From: Ignavibacteriales bacterium
GTDB taxonomy: Bacteria; Bacteroidota; Ignavibacteria; UBA10030; SZUA-254
Length of the DNA stretch: 64,000 nt
Assembly: GCA_016214905.1 (NCBI GenBank)
Contig: JACRMQ010000007.1
Coordinates: forward strand, 248,001-312,000
Reading direction: 5' to 3'
Every line of letters starts with the position of its first letter. Position 1 is the stretch's first letter. The notes beneath the pieces were generated by a model. It made no database searches. It was not told the DNA's origin and saw only the letters and a list, made by a program, of their open reading frames with translations. Below are positions 24,443 to 33,251 of this stretch, in pieces. The translations under genes were made by a program, and so were the position numbers.

Positions 24443-25234
24443 ATGAATTTATCGATTATCCAAACAAAACCAATTTTCGGGGAAGTTAAAATTAATATTC
24501 GCGATTCGCTTGCAATGATGGAATCGGTCGAGGCCGACCTGTATGTGTTACCCGAACTGTTCAATACCGGTTATAATTTTATTGATCTCTCCGAAGTGCA
24601 ATCGCTTGCCGAAAGATCGGATGGATATACGTTTCAAGCGATTGCTGAATTTGCGAAAAAAAGGAAATGTTACATTGTGTATGGATTTACAGAGAAGGCA
24701 GAATCGTTCTTTAACTCATGTGCGCTCGTAGGACCTGAAGGTTTAATCGGTGTCTATAGGAAAATCCACCTCTTTTATAGAGAAAAACTTTTTTTTGCAA
24801 CAGGTAATCTCGGTTTTCCTGTCTTTGATTTGCCGTTCGGGAAGATTGGATTGATGATTTGTTTCGATTGGATTTACCCGGAAGCCGCGCGGACCCTCGC
24901 TCTGAAAGGAGCGAATTTAATCGCCCATCCATCGAATCTTGTCATGCCGTATTGTCCCGATGCTATGATAACAAGATGTTTGGAAAATAAAATATTCAGC
25001 GCAACAGCCGATAGAGTGGGAAAAGAAAATAGAGGTGATCAGAAATTGAGTTTCATTGGTCAGAGCGAAGTGGTTTCACCAAAAGGAGAAATCCTCCTTC
25101 GTTTAAGCCACGATAAGCCCGAAGCCGGAGTTGTTCAAGTTGATTTGCATCTCTCGGAAAATAAAAAGAGTACCGACTATAACGATCTGTTTGAGGATAG
25201 AAAACCGGAATATTATCTGCAGAAAGGTAATTGA
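24443..25234 (+). CDS. Carbon-nitrogen hydrolase (nitrilase superfamily amidase)
   Basis: 263 residues from the ATG at 24443. The frame stays open to 24401, but homology-style sequence begins at MNLSIIQTKPIFGE. The Glu-Lys-Cys triad is visible: LPELF (about 37), YRKIHLF (about 107) and ICFDWIYPEAA (about 140). The DWIYPE surrounding is typical of omega-amidase and N-carbamoyl-type aliphatic amidases, not true nitrilases. It hydrolyses C-N bonds of small amides in the cytoplasm; the substrate cannot be fixed from sequence. The next gene starts 5 nt after its stop, so the pair is likely co-transcribed. Confidence 0.85.
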   Translation: MNLSIIQTKPIFGEVKINIRDSLAMMESVEADLYVLPELFNTGYNFIDLSEVQSLAERSDGYTFQAIAEFAKKRKCYIVYGFTEKAESFFNSCALVGPEGLIGVYRKIHLFYREKLFFATGNLGFPVFDLPFGKIGLMICFDWIYPEAARTLALKGANLIAHPSNLVMPYCPDAMITRCLENKIFSATADRVGKENRGDQKLSFIGQSEVVSPKGEILLRLSHDKPEAGVVQVDLHLSENKKSTDYNDLFEDRKPEYYLQKGN

Positions 25235-25238
25235 AATT

Positions 25239-26120
25239 ATGAACGCACAATTGGACAATCGAAGAAAGATAAAAGAAATGGAAGTAATGGTGGCTGATGT
25301 AATTAATGAAACACCTGATGCCACAACTCTTGTACTTTTCACTGGAAATGATCGGCTTGATTATAAAGCCGGACATTTTCTCACAATCGATCCACATCAA
25401 TTCGAAGCGCTCGAAAGATTCACCGCATTTCTGGAAGATCTCAAAGGGAAAAAGGAACCTCCTCGCGCATATTCGTTAACATCCACACCACACGAAAAAT
25501 ATTTAGCGATCACAATCAAAGAAGAACGATATATAACCGGTGTTACAAAATATCCACCGCTACTTTCACCGCTTTTGGTCAAAAGAACCGCGAGCGGAAT
25601 GAAGATGGTAGTTACCGGTTTTACCGGTCCTTACACGCTTCCCGATAATATTGGTTCAGACACTAAACATATTGTTCATATTTGCGCGGGCTCCGGTATT
25701 GTTCCTAATTATTCAATTATAAAATTTGCTTTGATGAATCATCCGGAAATTAAACATACACTTTTATATTCCAGCAAATCTTATCACGATATAATATTTA
25801 GAGATACATTGTTAGATTTATCGTTAAAATCTAACGGAAAGCTAAATGTGATATTCACACTAACCCGAGAAGAAAATTCTGCTATTTATGGAAAAAATTT
25901 TCGGAAGGGAAGAATTACCACAGATTTGTTGAAAGAGATAATTCCCGATCCATCTTGTTGTAATCTATTTGTTTGCGGTCCGGCAATCAGTATTCATGAA
26001 AAGCGGGAAGCAAAAATTGCAGGGATAGAATTAAAAAACCGGTTTTTTGAAGCAGTTTTGGAAGGATTGCTTGATCTTGGCGTACCCAAAGATCGAATTC
26101 AGCATGAGACTTATGGTTAA
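25239..26120 (+). CDS. Ferredoxin-NADP reductase-like flavoprotein oxidoreductase
   Basis: 293 residues from the ATG at 25239, 5 nt after the amidase stop. The open frame extends to 25131 inside that gene, but the extra residues are shadow sequence. The FAD-binding motif RAYSLTST lies near residue 78, an NAD(P)-binding GSGIVPNYS near 155, and a C-terminal LFVCGPA. There is no 2Fe-2S domain, so it needs a separate electron acceptor such as ferredoxin or an oxygenase. Organisation resembles the reductase modules of PaaE/BoxA-type enzymes. The partner is not in the window. A tight palindrome overlaps the stop codon. Confidence 0.8.
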   Translation: MNAQLDNRRKIKEMEVMVADVINETPDATTLVLFTGNDRLDYKAGHFLTIDPHQFEALERFTAFLEDLKGKKEPPRAYSLTSTPHEKYLAITIKEERYITGVTKYPPLLSPLLVKRTASGMKMVVTGFTGPYTLPDNIGSDTKHIVHICAGSGIVPNYSIIKFALMNHPEIKHTLLYSSKSYHDIIFRDTLLDLSLKSNGKLNVIFTLTREENSAIYGKNFRKGRITTDLLKEIIPDPSCCNLFVCGPAISIHEKREAKIAGIELKNRFFEAVLEGLLDLGVPKDRIQHETYG

Positions 26121-26173
26121 TTTGACTTAAAGTCAAATCTTTCGTACCATCTTGCATGGAACTTTTTAGTTCC
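26120..26173. promoter_or_regulatory. Two tight palindromes between the reductase and a membrane protein gene
   Basis: ATTTGACTT-A-AAGTCAAAT (26120-26138) is a perfect 19-bp palindrome that begins in the reductase stop codon. GGAACT-TTTT-AGTTCC (26158-26173) follows. Neither ends in a U-run. They could be an operator pair, a terminator or a processing site upstream of the 26205 gene. Confidence 0.35.
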
Positions 26174-26204
26174 GATCATTTCATATTCATTAACGGAGAT
26201 TATT

Positions 26205-26624
26205 ATGAATAAAAAGTTTTGGATAGCTTTTCCGGTGATATTCATATTATGGAATGTCATTAATTTCATAGTTCACACGCTCCTTCTCGGAGGCGATTAT
26301 CAATCTGAAGAAATGCTCAAGCTATGGCGCCCCGATATGATGCAGAAAATGTGGATCTTTTATCTGAATACTTTCATACAGTCGTTTTTCTTCGTGCTTA
26401 TATTTTCAAAATGGTATAAAGGGAAAGGAATAGTTGAGGGAATTCAATATGGAGTTTATGTCGGGTTCTTGATGACAATCGGAATGGCATACAGTACTTA
26501 TGCTATGTTTCCAATTCCGTACTTAATCGCGGAAAAATGGTTTATATTCGGGATGCTACATTTTATTATTCTCGGTATTGTTTCGGCGCTTCTATTCGGC
26601 AAGAAGCAAATTACAAGTAGCTGA
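26205..26624 (+). CDS. Small four-helix integral membrane protein
   Basis: 139 residues with four predicted TM helices (about 6-26, 48-66, 78-98 and 108-130). The first loop contains LLGGDYQSEEMLKLWRPDMM, and short positively charged loops such as KWYKGK place the termini in the cytoplasm. It resembles small hypothetical membrane proteins found widely in Bacteroidota. No functional motif was recognised. It is probably transcribed apart from the upstream reductase, given the palindromes in the gap, and lies 49 nt before the GAF-phosphatase gene. Confidence 0.65.
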   Translation: MNKKFWIAFPVIFILWNVINFIVHTLLLGGDYQSEEMLKLWRPDMMQKMWIFYLNTFIQSFFFVLIFSKWYKGKGIVEGIQYGVYVGFLMTIGMAYSTYAMFPIPYLIAEKWFIFGMLHFIILGIVSALLFGKKQITSS

Positions 26625-26673
26625 CAGGTACTTTGGAGTAAACATATTTATTCCTATTAAGATAGAGAATTAA

Positions 26674-27957
26674 ATGTCTCAAAATTCTAATCTTCAGGAA
26701 GAGAATCAACAACTAAGAAAAGCAATTGAAGAACTTTCCTTATTGAACGAATTGTCGAGAGTTATTAACTCGACGATAAGTCTGGATGTTGTAATTGAAA
26801 ATATAATAAAGAAATCTGTAAAAGCTATTCATGCAAATCAGGGAATGATTACGCTTATAGATGAAATTAATCCGAATTCAATGTTTACATTCATCCGGTC
26901 GGTTGATTCGGGATTGAATCACAAACAATTTCATTTGAATCAGAATATTCTTGGGTGGATGATGATTCACAAAACACCCTTAGTTGCAAATAAATTTCAA
27001 TCCGATCCGCGTTTTATAGGAATAAAGACGGAAGAAAAAATTGAATCTCTTCTTTGTTCTCCATTACTGGTTAAAAATCGGTTGATCGGGATTTTAGCTG
27101 TATTTGATAAAAACGGAAACGGTGAATTCACAAGCGATGACACGCGGCTTTTGACAATAATTGCATCGCAGTCGGCGCAGGTGCTCGAGAATGCCCGCCT
27201 TTATGAACAGGAGAAAAATAAACAGGCCCTTGAAAAAGAATTTGTTGCCGCGCGTGAAGTGCAGATGAGTTTGCTGCCGAAACAATTACCGGAAATAAAA
27301 AATTTTGAATTGGCAGCCGCAACTATTCCGGCAAAAGAAGTGGGGGGAGATTTCTATGACATAATAAAGATCAACGATTCATTGTTTGAAATAATTCTTG
27401 CCGATGTTTCCGGAAAAGGATTGTCGGCAGCTTTGCTTGCCACATTAGGAAAGGGAATTTTGTGTTCACAGGTTATGCAGCATCGCTCGGCATTAACACA
27501 ACTTGAACAAAGCAACACTATACTGCGTGGCAGCATACAGAGGAAATCTTTTATCACACTGTTGCTGGCAGTTGTAAGGCCGGACGATGGTTCCGTTTCG
27601 ATTTTTAATGTTGGGCATTGTTATCCAATTCTGTACACCGCAGAGAATGATACGATTGAGATGTTAAGCGTGAAAGGGACCGCCTTAAATTTAACCGATA
27701 AAATAAAATGTGAAGAACGACTAATCATGATGAAAAAAAATGATTGTTTGTTGATCTACAGTGATGGTGTAAGTGAAGCGCAGAATTTAACCATGGAGTT
27801 TTTTGGCGAAGAGCGAATATTAAATTTACTGAAAAATAATGCCAACCAGAAAGCGGAAACGATAGTTCAAAAAATAAATGATGAAGTGAAATTATTTTGT
27901 AAGGGAGTTTCACAAACTGATGATATTACAATGGTAGTTTTGAAAGCTGTTGCGTAG
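26674..27957 (+). CDS. GAF-SpoIIE (PP2C-type) serine phosphatase
   Basis: 427 residues. A short N-terminal coiled coil is followed by a GAF sensor domain (about 20-170), a linker helix with EFVAAREVQMSLLPKQLP and a SpoIIE/RsbU-type PP2C phosphatase domain (about 205-425). Metal-binding aspartates are in VGGDFYDII and LADVSGKGLSAAL, and a C-terminal SQTDDITMVVLK is intact. RsbU-type phosphatases usually dephosphorylate anti-sigma-factor antagonists. No such partner is in the window, but a Ser/Thr kinase gene and a kinase relic follow immediately, suggesting a phosphatase-kinase pair. Confidence 0.88.
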   Translation: MSQNSNLQEENQQLRKAIEELSLLNELSRVINSTISLDVVIENIIKKSVKAIHANQGMITLIDEINPNSMFTFIRSVDSGLNHKQFHLNQNILGWMMIHKTPLVANKFQSDPRFIGIKTEEKIESLLCSPLLVKNRLIGILAVFDKNGNGEFTSDDTRLLTIIASQSAQVLENARLYEQEKNKQALEKEFVAAREVQMSLLPKQLPEIKNFELAAATIPAKEVGGDFYDIIKINDSLFEIILADVSGKGLSAALLATLGKGILCSQVMQHRSALTQLEQSNTILRGSIQRKSFITLLLAVVRPDDGSVSIFNVGHCYPILYTAENDTIEMLSVKGTALNLTDKIKCEERLIMMKKNDCLLIYSDGVSEAQNLTMEFFGEERILNLLKNNANQKAETIVQKINDEVKLFCKGVSQTDDITMVVLKAVA

Positions 27958-27970
27958 AAATATGATTGAT

Positions 27971-28117
27971 ATGATCGGACAAACTATATTGTATTATAAA
28001 ATTCTTGAAAAACTCGGCGAAGGTGGAATGTCTCAAAACTTCCTACGAGTGCAACGAGTAGTTGAAGTTTTGAGGATCCAGCTGGAGCGGAGTGGAAGCG
28101 GGAGGCGTGGTACATGA
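27971..28117 (+). pseudogene. Relic of a Ser/Thr kinase start interrupted by a palindromic repeat
   Basis: The first 20 codons encode MIGQTILYYKILEKLGEGGM, the glycine-rich loop start of a Ser/Thr kinase. At nucleotide level they are closer to the kinase at 31175 than to the one at 28114. After the ATG for that last methionine the sequence switches to a repeat (CTCAAAACTTC...GAAGTTTTGAG) and G/A-rich sequence. The frame runs on for 28 more codons and ends in ATGA overlapping the start of the intact kinase. It is therefore a truncated kinase copy or a recombination scar, not a functional kinase. Confidence 0.7.
28032..28074. repeat. Palindromic repeat inserted in the kinase relic
   Basis: Perfect 11-bp arms CTCAAAACTTC (28032-28042) and GAAGTTTTGAG (28064-28074) flank a 21-bp core, CTACGAGTGCAACGAGTAG plus TT, which itself has CTAC/GTAG ends. 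It interrupts the kinase coding sequence exactly after GGTGGAATG. The arms and a self-similar core are what a dispersed intergenic repeat would show. Confidence 0.6.
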
Positions 28118-30450
28118 TTGGCCAGATCATCTCTCACTATAAGATTATCGAAAAATTAGGCGAAGGCGGGATGGGCGTTGTGTACCGTGCCCACGACACG
28201 AAGCTTAATCGAGATGTGGCACTGAAGTTTTTACCAGCCAATCTTACTGCATCTTTTGAAGATATACAACGATTCGAGTTGGAAGCCAAAGCAATATCTG
28301 CTTTGAATCATCCCAACATTGCTACAATCTATGATGTCGATGAATTCAGCGGACAGAAGTATCTTGTGCTCGAATACATCTCTGGTGGTACGCTTAAATC
28401 CAAATTAAAGCAACTGAAATCGGAAGACAAAGAGTTTCCAATTAGTGAAGTCGTTAATTACGGTATACAAATGGCTGAAGCATTGGCACATGCTCACCGG
28501 CATCAGATTATCCATCGGGACGTAAAGACAGACAACATGATGCTCACTGAGGACGGAAAAGTAAAACTTACAGACTTCGGATTGGCAAAGCTTCGTGGTA
28601 GTGTACAGATTACCAAAACAGGAAGCACGCTTGGCACTGCAGCATACATGTCACCAGAGCAAATCCGTGGCGAGGAAGTCGATCAGAGGTCAGATATCTT
28701 CTCCTTTGGTATTGTACTATACGAACTCGTTACATCGCATCTGCCATTCCGTGGTCAGTTTGAAGCTGCTCTAAGCTATTCCATCCTGAATGAGAATCCG
28801 CCATCGGTTAAATTGTTAAGACAGAATGTACCACAAGCGCTTGAACAAATTATCAATCGATGTTTAGAGAAGGACAAAACAAAAAGATATCAGAGTGTGG
28901 ATGAGGTTGTAAAAGAGTTGAAGAATATAGAGCGAGATTTTTCTCGCTCACCTGAGCGATCTAAAGATCGCTCTACAAAATCAGTGTGGATAGTTGCTGC
29001 TGTTGTTGTCGTCCTCGCCGTTCTCGGCATTTATCTCTTCTATCCCAAACCAGTTCTAACTTCAGCAAACAGCAAAACCATTGCTGTGCTTCCATTCAAC
29101 AACATGAGTGGTAATCAGGAGGATGAATATTTCAGCGATGGTGTTACTGAAGATATCCTGACCCAATTATCGAAGATCGCCGACCTCAACGTCATATCCA
29201 GGACGACGATAATGCAGTACAAGAGCACGAAGAAGCCGTTAAAAGAAATTGGTAAAGAGTTAAATGCCGGTGTCGTCCTTGAAGGAAGTGTCCGGCATGC
29301 GGGCAATCGCATCAGAATTTCAAGCCAGTTGATTGATGCAGCAACGGATCGACACCTTTGGGCTGAGACGTACGATCGTGACATGAAGGACGTATTTGCC
29401 ATCCAGAGCGATGTTGCCCAGCAGATTGCCTTTGCTCTGAGGGCTAAACTATCTGCCGATGAGAAATTGAACATCGAGAAAGCACCGACCGAGAACACCG
29501 AGGCGTACCACCTATACCTTAAAGGGAGATTCTACTGGAACAAGCGACGGGCTGAGGATGTAGAAAAAGCAATGACTTATTTCCAGCAAGCCATCGACAA
29601 AGATTCAAACTACGCTCTCGCTTACGCTGGACTGGCGGCAGCGTACCTCATTTATCCTGACTTAGCTGGACGTCCACGGAAGGAGTATGTGCCGACGGCA
29701 AGAATCCTGGCAATCAAGGCGATAAAGCTTGATGGAACACTTGCCGAGCCGCATGCGGTCTTAGGGACCATTAAGAGGGATTTCGAGTGGGACTGGGAAG
29801 GTGCGAAGAAAGAATACGAGCGCGCCATTGAACTTGATCCCAACTACCCCACCGCTCATCAATGGTATGGTCTCTGGTTCTTGGCCCAGGGACGTTTTGA
29901 CGAAGCTTTGACGGAAATGCAACGGGCGTTGTCACTCGACCCGCTTTCGCTCATCATAAATTCAAATTTGGGGTATATTTATGAATGCTCAGGGCGGTAC
30001 GAGAGTGCGATCGATCAGTTTAAGAAAACGATCGATCTTGACCCCAACTTTGCAAATGTGCACACCTCGCTTGGAATGAACTACATTATTCTCAGGAGGT
30101 TCAATGAGGGCATTGCCGAGCTGCAGAAAAGACGTAGTCTTGATGCTGGATACGTCTCGGGAATCGCAGATCTTGGTTGGGCGTACGCACGGGCGGGAAG
30201 GAGGAGTGAGGCACTCCGTTCGCTCAACGAAATCCTGGCCTTATCGAAAAAAGGCAATTCATTATCCCTAGAGATTGCATATGTGTACGTTGCACTCGGT
30301 GATATGGAGAAAGCATTCGAATGGCTCAACCGTGCGGCTGAAGAGCGGAATAGTTACCTGCGATGGCTCAAGGTTGACCCAAGCTGGGATAATCTCAGGG
30401 GTGATCTACGATATCATGAGTTGTTGAAGAAGATAGGATTGGAGAAATGA
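28114..30450 (+). CDS. Transmembrane Ser/Thr protein kinase with TolB-like and TPR domains
   Basis: 778 residues. The Hanks-type kinase domain (about 5-275) is complete: GEGGMGVVYRA loop, catalytic lysine in VALKFLP, HRDVKTDN, DFGLAKL, and SPEQ in place of APE. A short linker (RDFSRSPERSKDRS) leads to one TM helix (about 290-312). The periplasmic part starts with a FlgO/TolB-like nucleotide-independent domain (about 318-450, KTIAVLPFNNMSG) followed by about seven TPRs to the end. This is the layout of many soil and FCB kinases thought to couple envelope signals to phosphorylation. GC content looks higher than in neighbours, hinting at transfer. An in-frame palindrome lies in the linker. Confidence 0.9.
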   Translation: MIGQIISHYKIIEKLGEGGMGVVYRAHDTKLNRDVALKFLPANLTASFEDIQRFELEAKAISALNHPNIATIYDVDEFSGQKYLVLEYISGGTLKSKLKQLKSEDKEFPISEVVNYGIQMAEALAHAHRHQIIHRDVKTDNMMLTEDGKVKLTDFGLAKLRGSVQITKTGSTLGTAAYMSPEQIRGEEVDQRSDIFSFGIVLYELVTSHLPFRGQFEAALSYSILNENPPSVKLLRQNVPQALEQIINRCLEKDKTKRYQSVDEVVKELKNIERDFSRSPERSKDRSTKSVWIVAAVVVVLAVLGIYLFYPKPVLTSANSKTIAVLPFNNMSGNQEDEYFSDGVTEDILTQLSKIADLNVISRTTIMQYKSTKKPLKEIGKELNAGVVLEGSVRHAGNRIRISSQLIDAATDRHLWAETYDRDMKDVFAIQSDVAQQIAFALRAKLSADEKLNIEKAPTENTEAYHLYLKGRFYWNKRRAEDVEKAMTYFQQAIDKDSNYALAYAGLAAAYLIYPDLAGRPRKEYVPTARILAIKAIKLDGTLAEPHAVLGTIKRDFEWDWEGAKKEYERAIELDPNYPTAHQWYGLWFLAQGRFDEALTEMQRALSLDPLSLIINSNLGYIYECSGRYESAIDQFKKTIDLDPNFANVHTSLGMNYIILRRFNEGIAELQKRRSLDAGYVSGIADLGWAYARAGRRSEALRSLNEILALSKKGNSLSLEIAYVYVALGDMEKAFEWLNRAAEERNSYLRWLKVDPSWDNLRGDLRYHELLKKIGLEK
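28929..28974. repeat. Nested palindromic repeat inside the kinase coding sequence
   Basis: GAGCGAGA-TTTT-TCTCGCTC (28930-28949) and GAGCGATCT-AA-AGATCGCTC (28954-28973) are two perfect hairpins sharing a GAGCGA core. The whole 46-bp unit also begins AGAGCGA and ends TCGCTCT, an outer inverted repeat. It encodes the juxtamembrane linker just before the TM helix, and looks like a small dispersed element captured in frame. Confidence 0.6.
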
Positions 30451-30482
30451 TCTATCAATCGAAATTTAAATGGCGGAGCGTT

Positions 30483-31076
30483 ATGAAGAAGAACTTAATT
30501 CTGAAACTCGTTAGTCCCCTGCTTGTCATCCTCATTGGGTGTGGGTCCTCGAAGTACATTCCGCCAACGATTATTGCGGTGCCACCCAATACGTTTGCGC
30601 AGACATTTGATAGATCATTCGATTCCACTTGGTCTACCGTCATCCAATATGTCGGCACATCATCCTTTCATATCGACAATTTCGAGAAAGCTTCGGGTTT
30701 GATTACGCTATCTTTCACCTCGACAAATCCTTCCGAGCTTATTTCGGGTGGATATTGGGAAACAAAAGGGAAAACAGAATTCTCAGGTGACTACGTCGAT
30801 TACCTTGTGCAGCACGCAGACGCCTACTTGCAGGGGACAATGAACATTATCGTAGTCCCTGTGGCAAACGATAAAACCAGGATATCGGTCAAAACCAGCT
30901 ATACGTTCACAGCCACTATTCCCGATGAGGGTACGTATATTTGGTCATTCGATACCGGTTCCTCGGATACCCGGCTCGTTTCAAATGGGATATCCTCAAC
31001 GCGGGATACGATCACAATTGTGCCTACATACAAGGCAGAAAAAGTTATACTCAATGCGATTACCAGGATGCAATGA
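30483..31076 (+). CDS. Lipoprotein of unknown function downstream of the kinase
   Basis: 197 residues from the ATG at 30483, preferred because GGAG precedes it and a lipoprotein signal follows (lipobox ILIGC). The frame is open from 30447, four bases overlapping the kinase stop, but that extension would bury the signal. The mature chain looks beta-alpha-beta, with FAQTFDRSFDSTWSTVIQY near the start and MNIIVVPVANDKTRISVKTS in the middle. This is a pattern seen in small 'BamC-like' or DUF-type envelope lipoproteins, and no family is certain. Close spacing to the kinase suggests a shared transcript and possibly a phosphorylation-linked envelope role. Confidence 0.65.
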   Translation: MKKNLILKLVSPLLVILIGCGSSKYIPPTIIAVPPNTFAQTFDRSFDSTWSTVIQYVGTSSFHIDNFEKASGLITLSFTSTNPSELISGGYWETKGKTEFSGDYVDYLVQHADAYLQGTMNIIVVPVANDKTRISVKTSYTFTATIPDEGTYIWSFDTGSSDTRLVSNGISSTRDTITIVPTYKAEKVILNAITRMQ

Positions 31077-31174
31077 TTTAGTATGATGTTTGATACATGG
31101 CGAATTACCAATTTCAAATCGCCCGCGGTGCACAATGCAAGCACACGGTCTGATATGAAGAGAGCGTAGATAAA

Positions 31175-32523
31175 ATGATCGGACAAACAATATCACATTA
31201 TAAAATTCTTGAGAAGCTCGGTGAGGGCGGAATGGGTATCGTCTACAAAGCCCACGACACTAAACTTGATCGCATTATTGCACTCAAATTTTTACCTGCT
31301 CACATCTCAACTGACGATGAAGTAAAACAGAGATTCATCCATGAAGCTCAGGCGGCATCTGCATTAAACCATACGAATATTTGTAGTATCCACACCATCG
31401 AAGAATATGACGGGCAGCAATTTATAGATATGGAGTTTGTTGAAGGTAAAACCCGCGGTGTGTTACTGAAAGAGAAAGAATTATCACTGAAGGAGGTTGT
31501 GGATATTGCTCTTCAAATTGCAGAAGGTTTGAACGCGGCACACAAGAAAGGTATTGTACACCGAGACATCAAACCAGATAATATTATGGTAACCGATGAA
31601 CATCTTGTAAAAATAATGGACTTTGGTTTGGCAAAGTTGAAGGGATCGCTCAAACTCACCAAGACTTCAAGCACTGTAGGCACGCTTGCTTACATGGCGC
31701 CAGAGCAGATTTAAGGTAGTGAAGTCGATACACGGTCGGATATATTCTCGTTTGGGACTGTGCTGTTCAAGATGCTCACGGGTCATCTGCCGTTCCGTGG
31801 TGAACACGAGGAGGCAATGATGTATTCACTATTGAATGAGACCCCAGAACCGCTGATCAGGTACAAAGCATCCGTTACCGACTGTCTGCAAAGGATAATA
31901 GATAAGGCATCGGCAAAAGATCGTAGCTTACGTTATCAACATATTGATGAATTATTAGCGGACTTACGATCAGCGCAACGAGATACTAATGATAGTAAAA
32001 AATATAATTTTATCGGTAAATCTAGAAGAAAATATTTTTTGTATACCATTGCTTCCGTTTTATTTATTATAATCTTAGTCATTATTATTAAATCCAATTT
32101 GTTTTCTCCAAGCAGACAAGATGCTGAAAATATCAACACCTTGGTTCAAAAACCAGAAGAATCGGAATGGACAAATTCTGTTGCCGTGCTGCCCTTCTGA
32201 GATTTCAGCACCAAAAAAGATCAGGAATAATTTTCCGATGGAATGACAGACGCGATTATTTTGCGTTAGCCTTGAAAATGTTCCAGAAAGCAATGAGGCT
32301 TGCTCTTACGCCGAGCGATCAACTGTATGCAATTCTTGGGATAAAGGATAGTGCCGTCGCAATCTTGCAGCAAAACATCAAAAAAGGAAGGTATAGTCAA
32401 TATCTTTTTCTTTTGAACAACCCCTTTTTTGATAATCTGCGTTCCGATGTACGATTTCAGGATATTATTAATAAACAGAGAGTTATCTACGAAGAGGGAT
32501 TGAAAACATTCAGCGGTTTGTAA
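31175..32523 (+). pseudogene. Decayed Ser/Thr kinase-TolB-TPR gene
   Basis: The kinase domain is nearly intact (GEGGMGIVYKA, HRDIKPDN, DFGLAKL, APEQI), but a TAA at 31712-31714 replaces the codon after PEQI. The same frame then continues with SEVDTRSDIFSFGTVLF to the end of the kinase fold and a TM helix. Further in-frame stops (TGA at 32198-32200 after AVLPF, TAA about 30 nt later, TAG near 32267) and loss of most of the TolB and TPR region follow. A different frame resumes the C-terminal end (LLNNPFFDNLRSDVRFQDII). Multiple stops plus a deletion make this a pseudogene, a paralogue of the intact 28114 gene. A truncated kinase fragment of 179 residues could still be made. Confidence 0.85.
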
Positions 32524-32656
32524 ACGAAGAAAGTGAAATGTATCGGGATTGAATAACGAAAATTATGAAAAATCAAACCCACGTTTTATTTAAAGTAAGA
32601 AGCAAACGATAAATTTTTCAATAGCCAATAATTTCTTCAGGAACCTCAAATATCCG

Positions 32657-32685
32657 TTGACTGTTATTAATAATAACGATTTGAT
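32657..32685 (+). promoter_or_regulatory. Possible promoter upstream of msrB
   Basis: TTGACT (32657-32662), a 17-bp spacer and TTTGAT (32680-32685) end 14 nt before the ATG at 32700. This is close for a leader, and the -10 is weak. Confidence 0.25.
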
Positions 32686-32699
32686 GGAATCCCCCTTTT

Positions 32700-33161
32700 A
32701 TGAAGCTATCTATATATTCGACAATAATTCTTTTCTTTTTATTTTACACATTAGATATTAGCACCTCACAGAATAAAATGAATTACAATAAGCTCACCCC
32801 AGAAGAAGAAAAAATAATAATCCACAAAGGAACCGAATACCCGTTCACAGGCAAATACACTAACCACAAAGAAAAAGGTACTTACATCTGTAAACGATGT
32901 GATGCGCTATTGTATAAATCTACTGACAAATTTGAATCGGAATGTGGTTGGCCCAGTTTCGATGATGAAATTACCGGCGCGGTGAAACGAATCCCTGATA
33001 AAGACGGAATGAGAACTGAAATTGTTTGTGCTAAATGCGGTGCTCACCTTGGCCACGTTTTTATAGGAGAAAAAATGACAAGGAAAAATACCCGTCACTG
33101 TGTGAACTCAGTATCTCTAAATTTTATTCCTGAAAAAGAATCCGCAAAAATAAAAAAGTGA
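32700..33161 (+). CDS. msrB: Exported peptide-methionine (R)-S-oxide reductase MsrB
   Basis: 153 residues. An N-terminal hydrophobic signal (about 1-23) precedes a complete MsrB domain. It has the zinc-binding pairs CKRCD and CAKCG, GWPSF and the catalytic cysteine in RHCVNS. It reduces methionine-R-sulfoxide in proteins, here in the periplasm, where oxidised envelope proteins would be repaired. A thioredoxin-like lipoprotein gene follows 90 nt later and could supply electrons, though that protein lacks the second active-site cysteine. It has no fused MsrA domain. Confidence 0.9.
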   Translation: MKLSIYSTIILFFLFYTLDISTSQNKMNYNKLTPEEEKIIIHKGTEYPFTGKYTNHKEKGTYICKRCDALLYKSTDKFESECGWPSFDDEITGAVKRIPDKDGMRTEIVCAKCGAHLGHVFIGEKMTRKNTRHCVNSVSLNFIPEKESAKIKK

Positions 33162-33251
33162 AACGCATTTTTATTTGGATTTGAACGGCAAAATTAAGAA
33201 ATTAAATGAACTAAATCGACTCATTTACACTATTAGTAGGAATATGTTTCT

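Noticed and set aside
31175-32200. Possible programmed stop-codon readthrough in the second kinase (single TAA, same frame afterwards)
   Set aside because: Further in-frame TGA, TAA and TAG codons, a large deletion and a frame change follow, which fits gene decay better than recoding.
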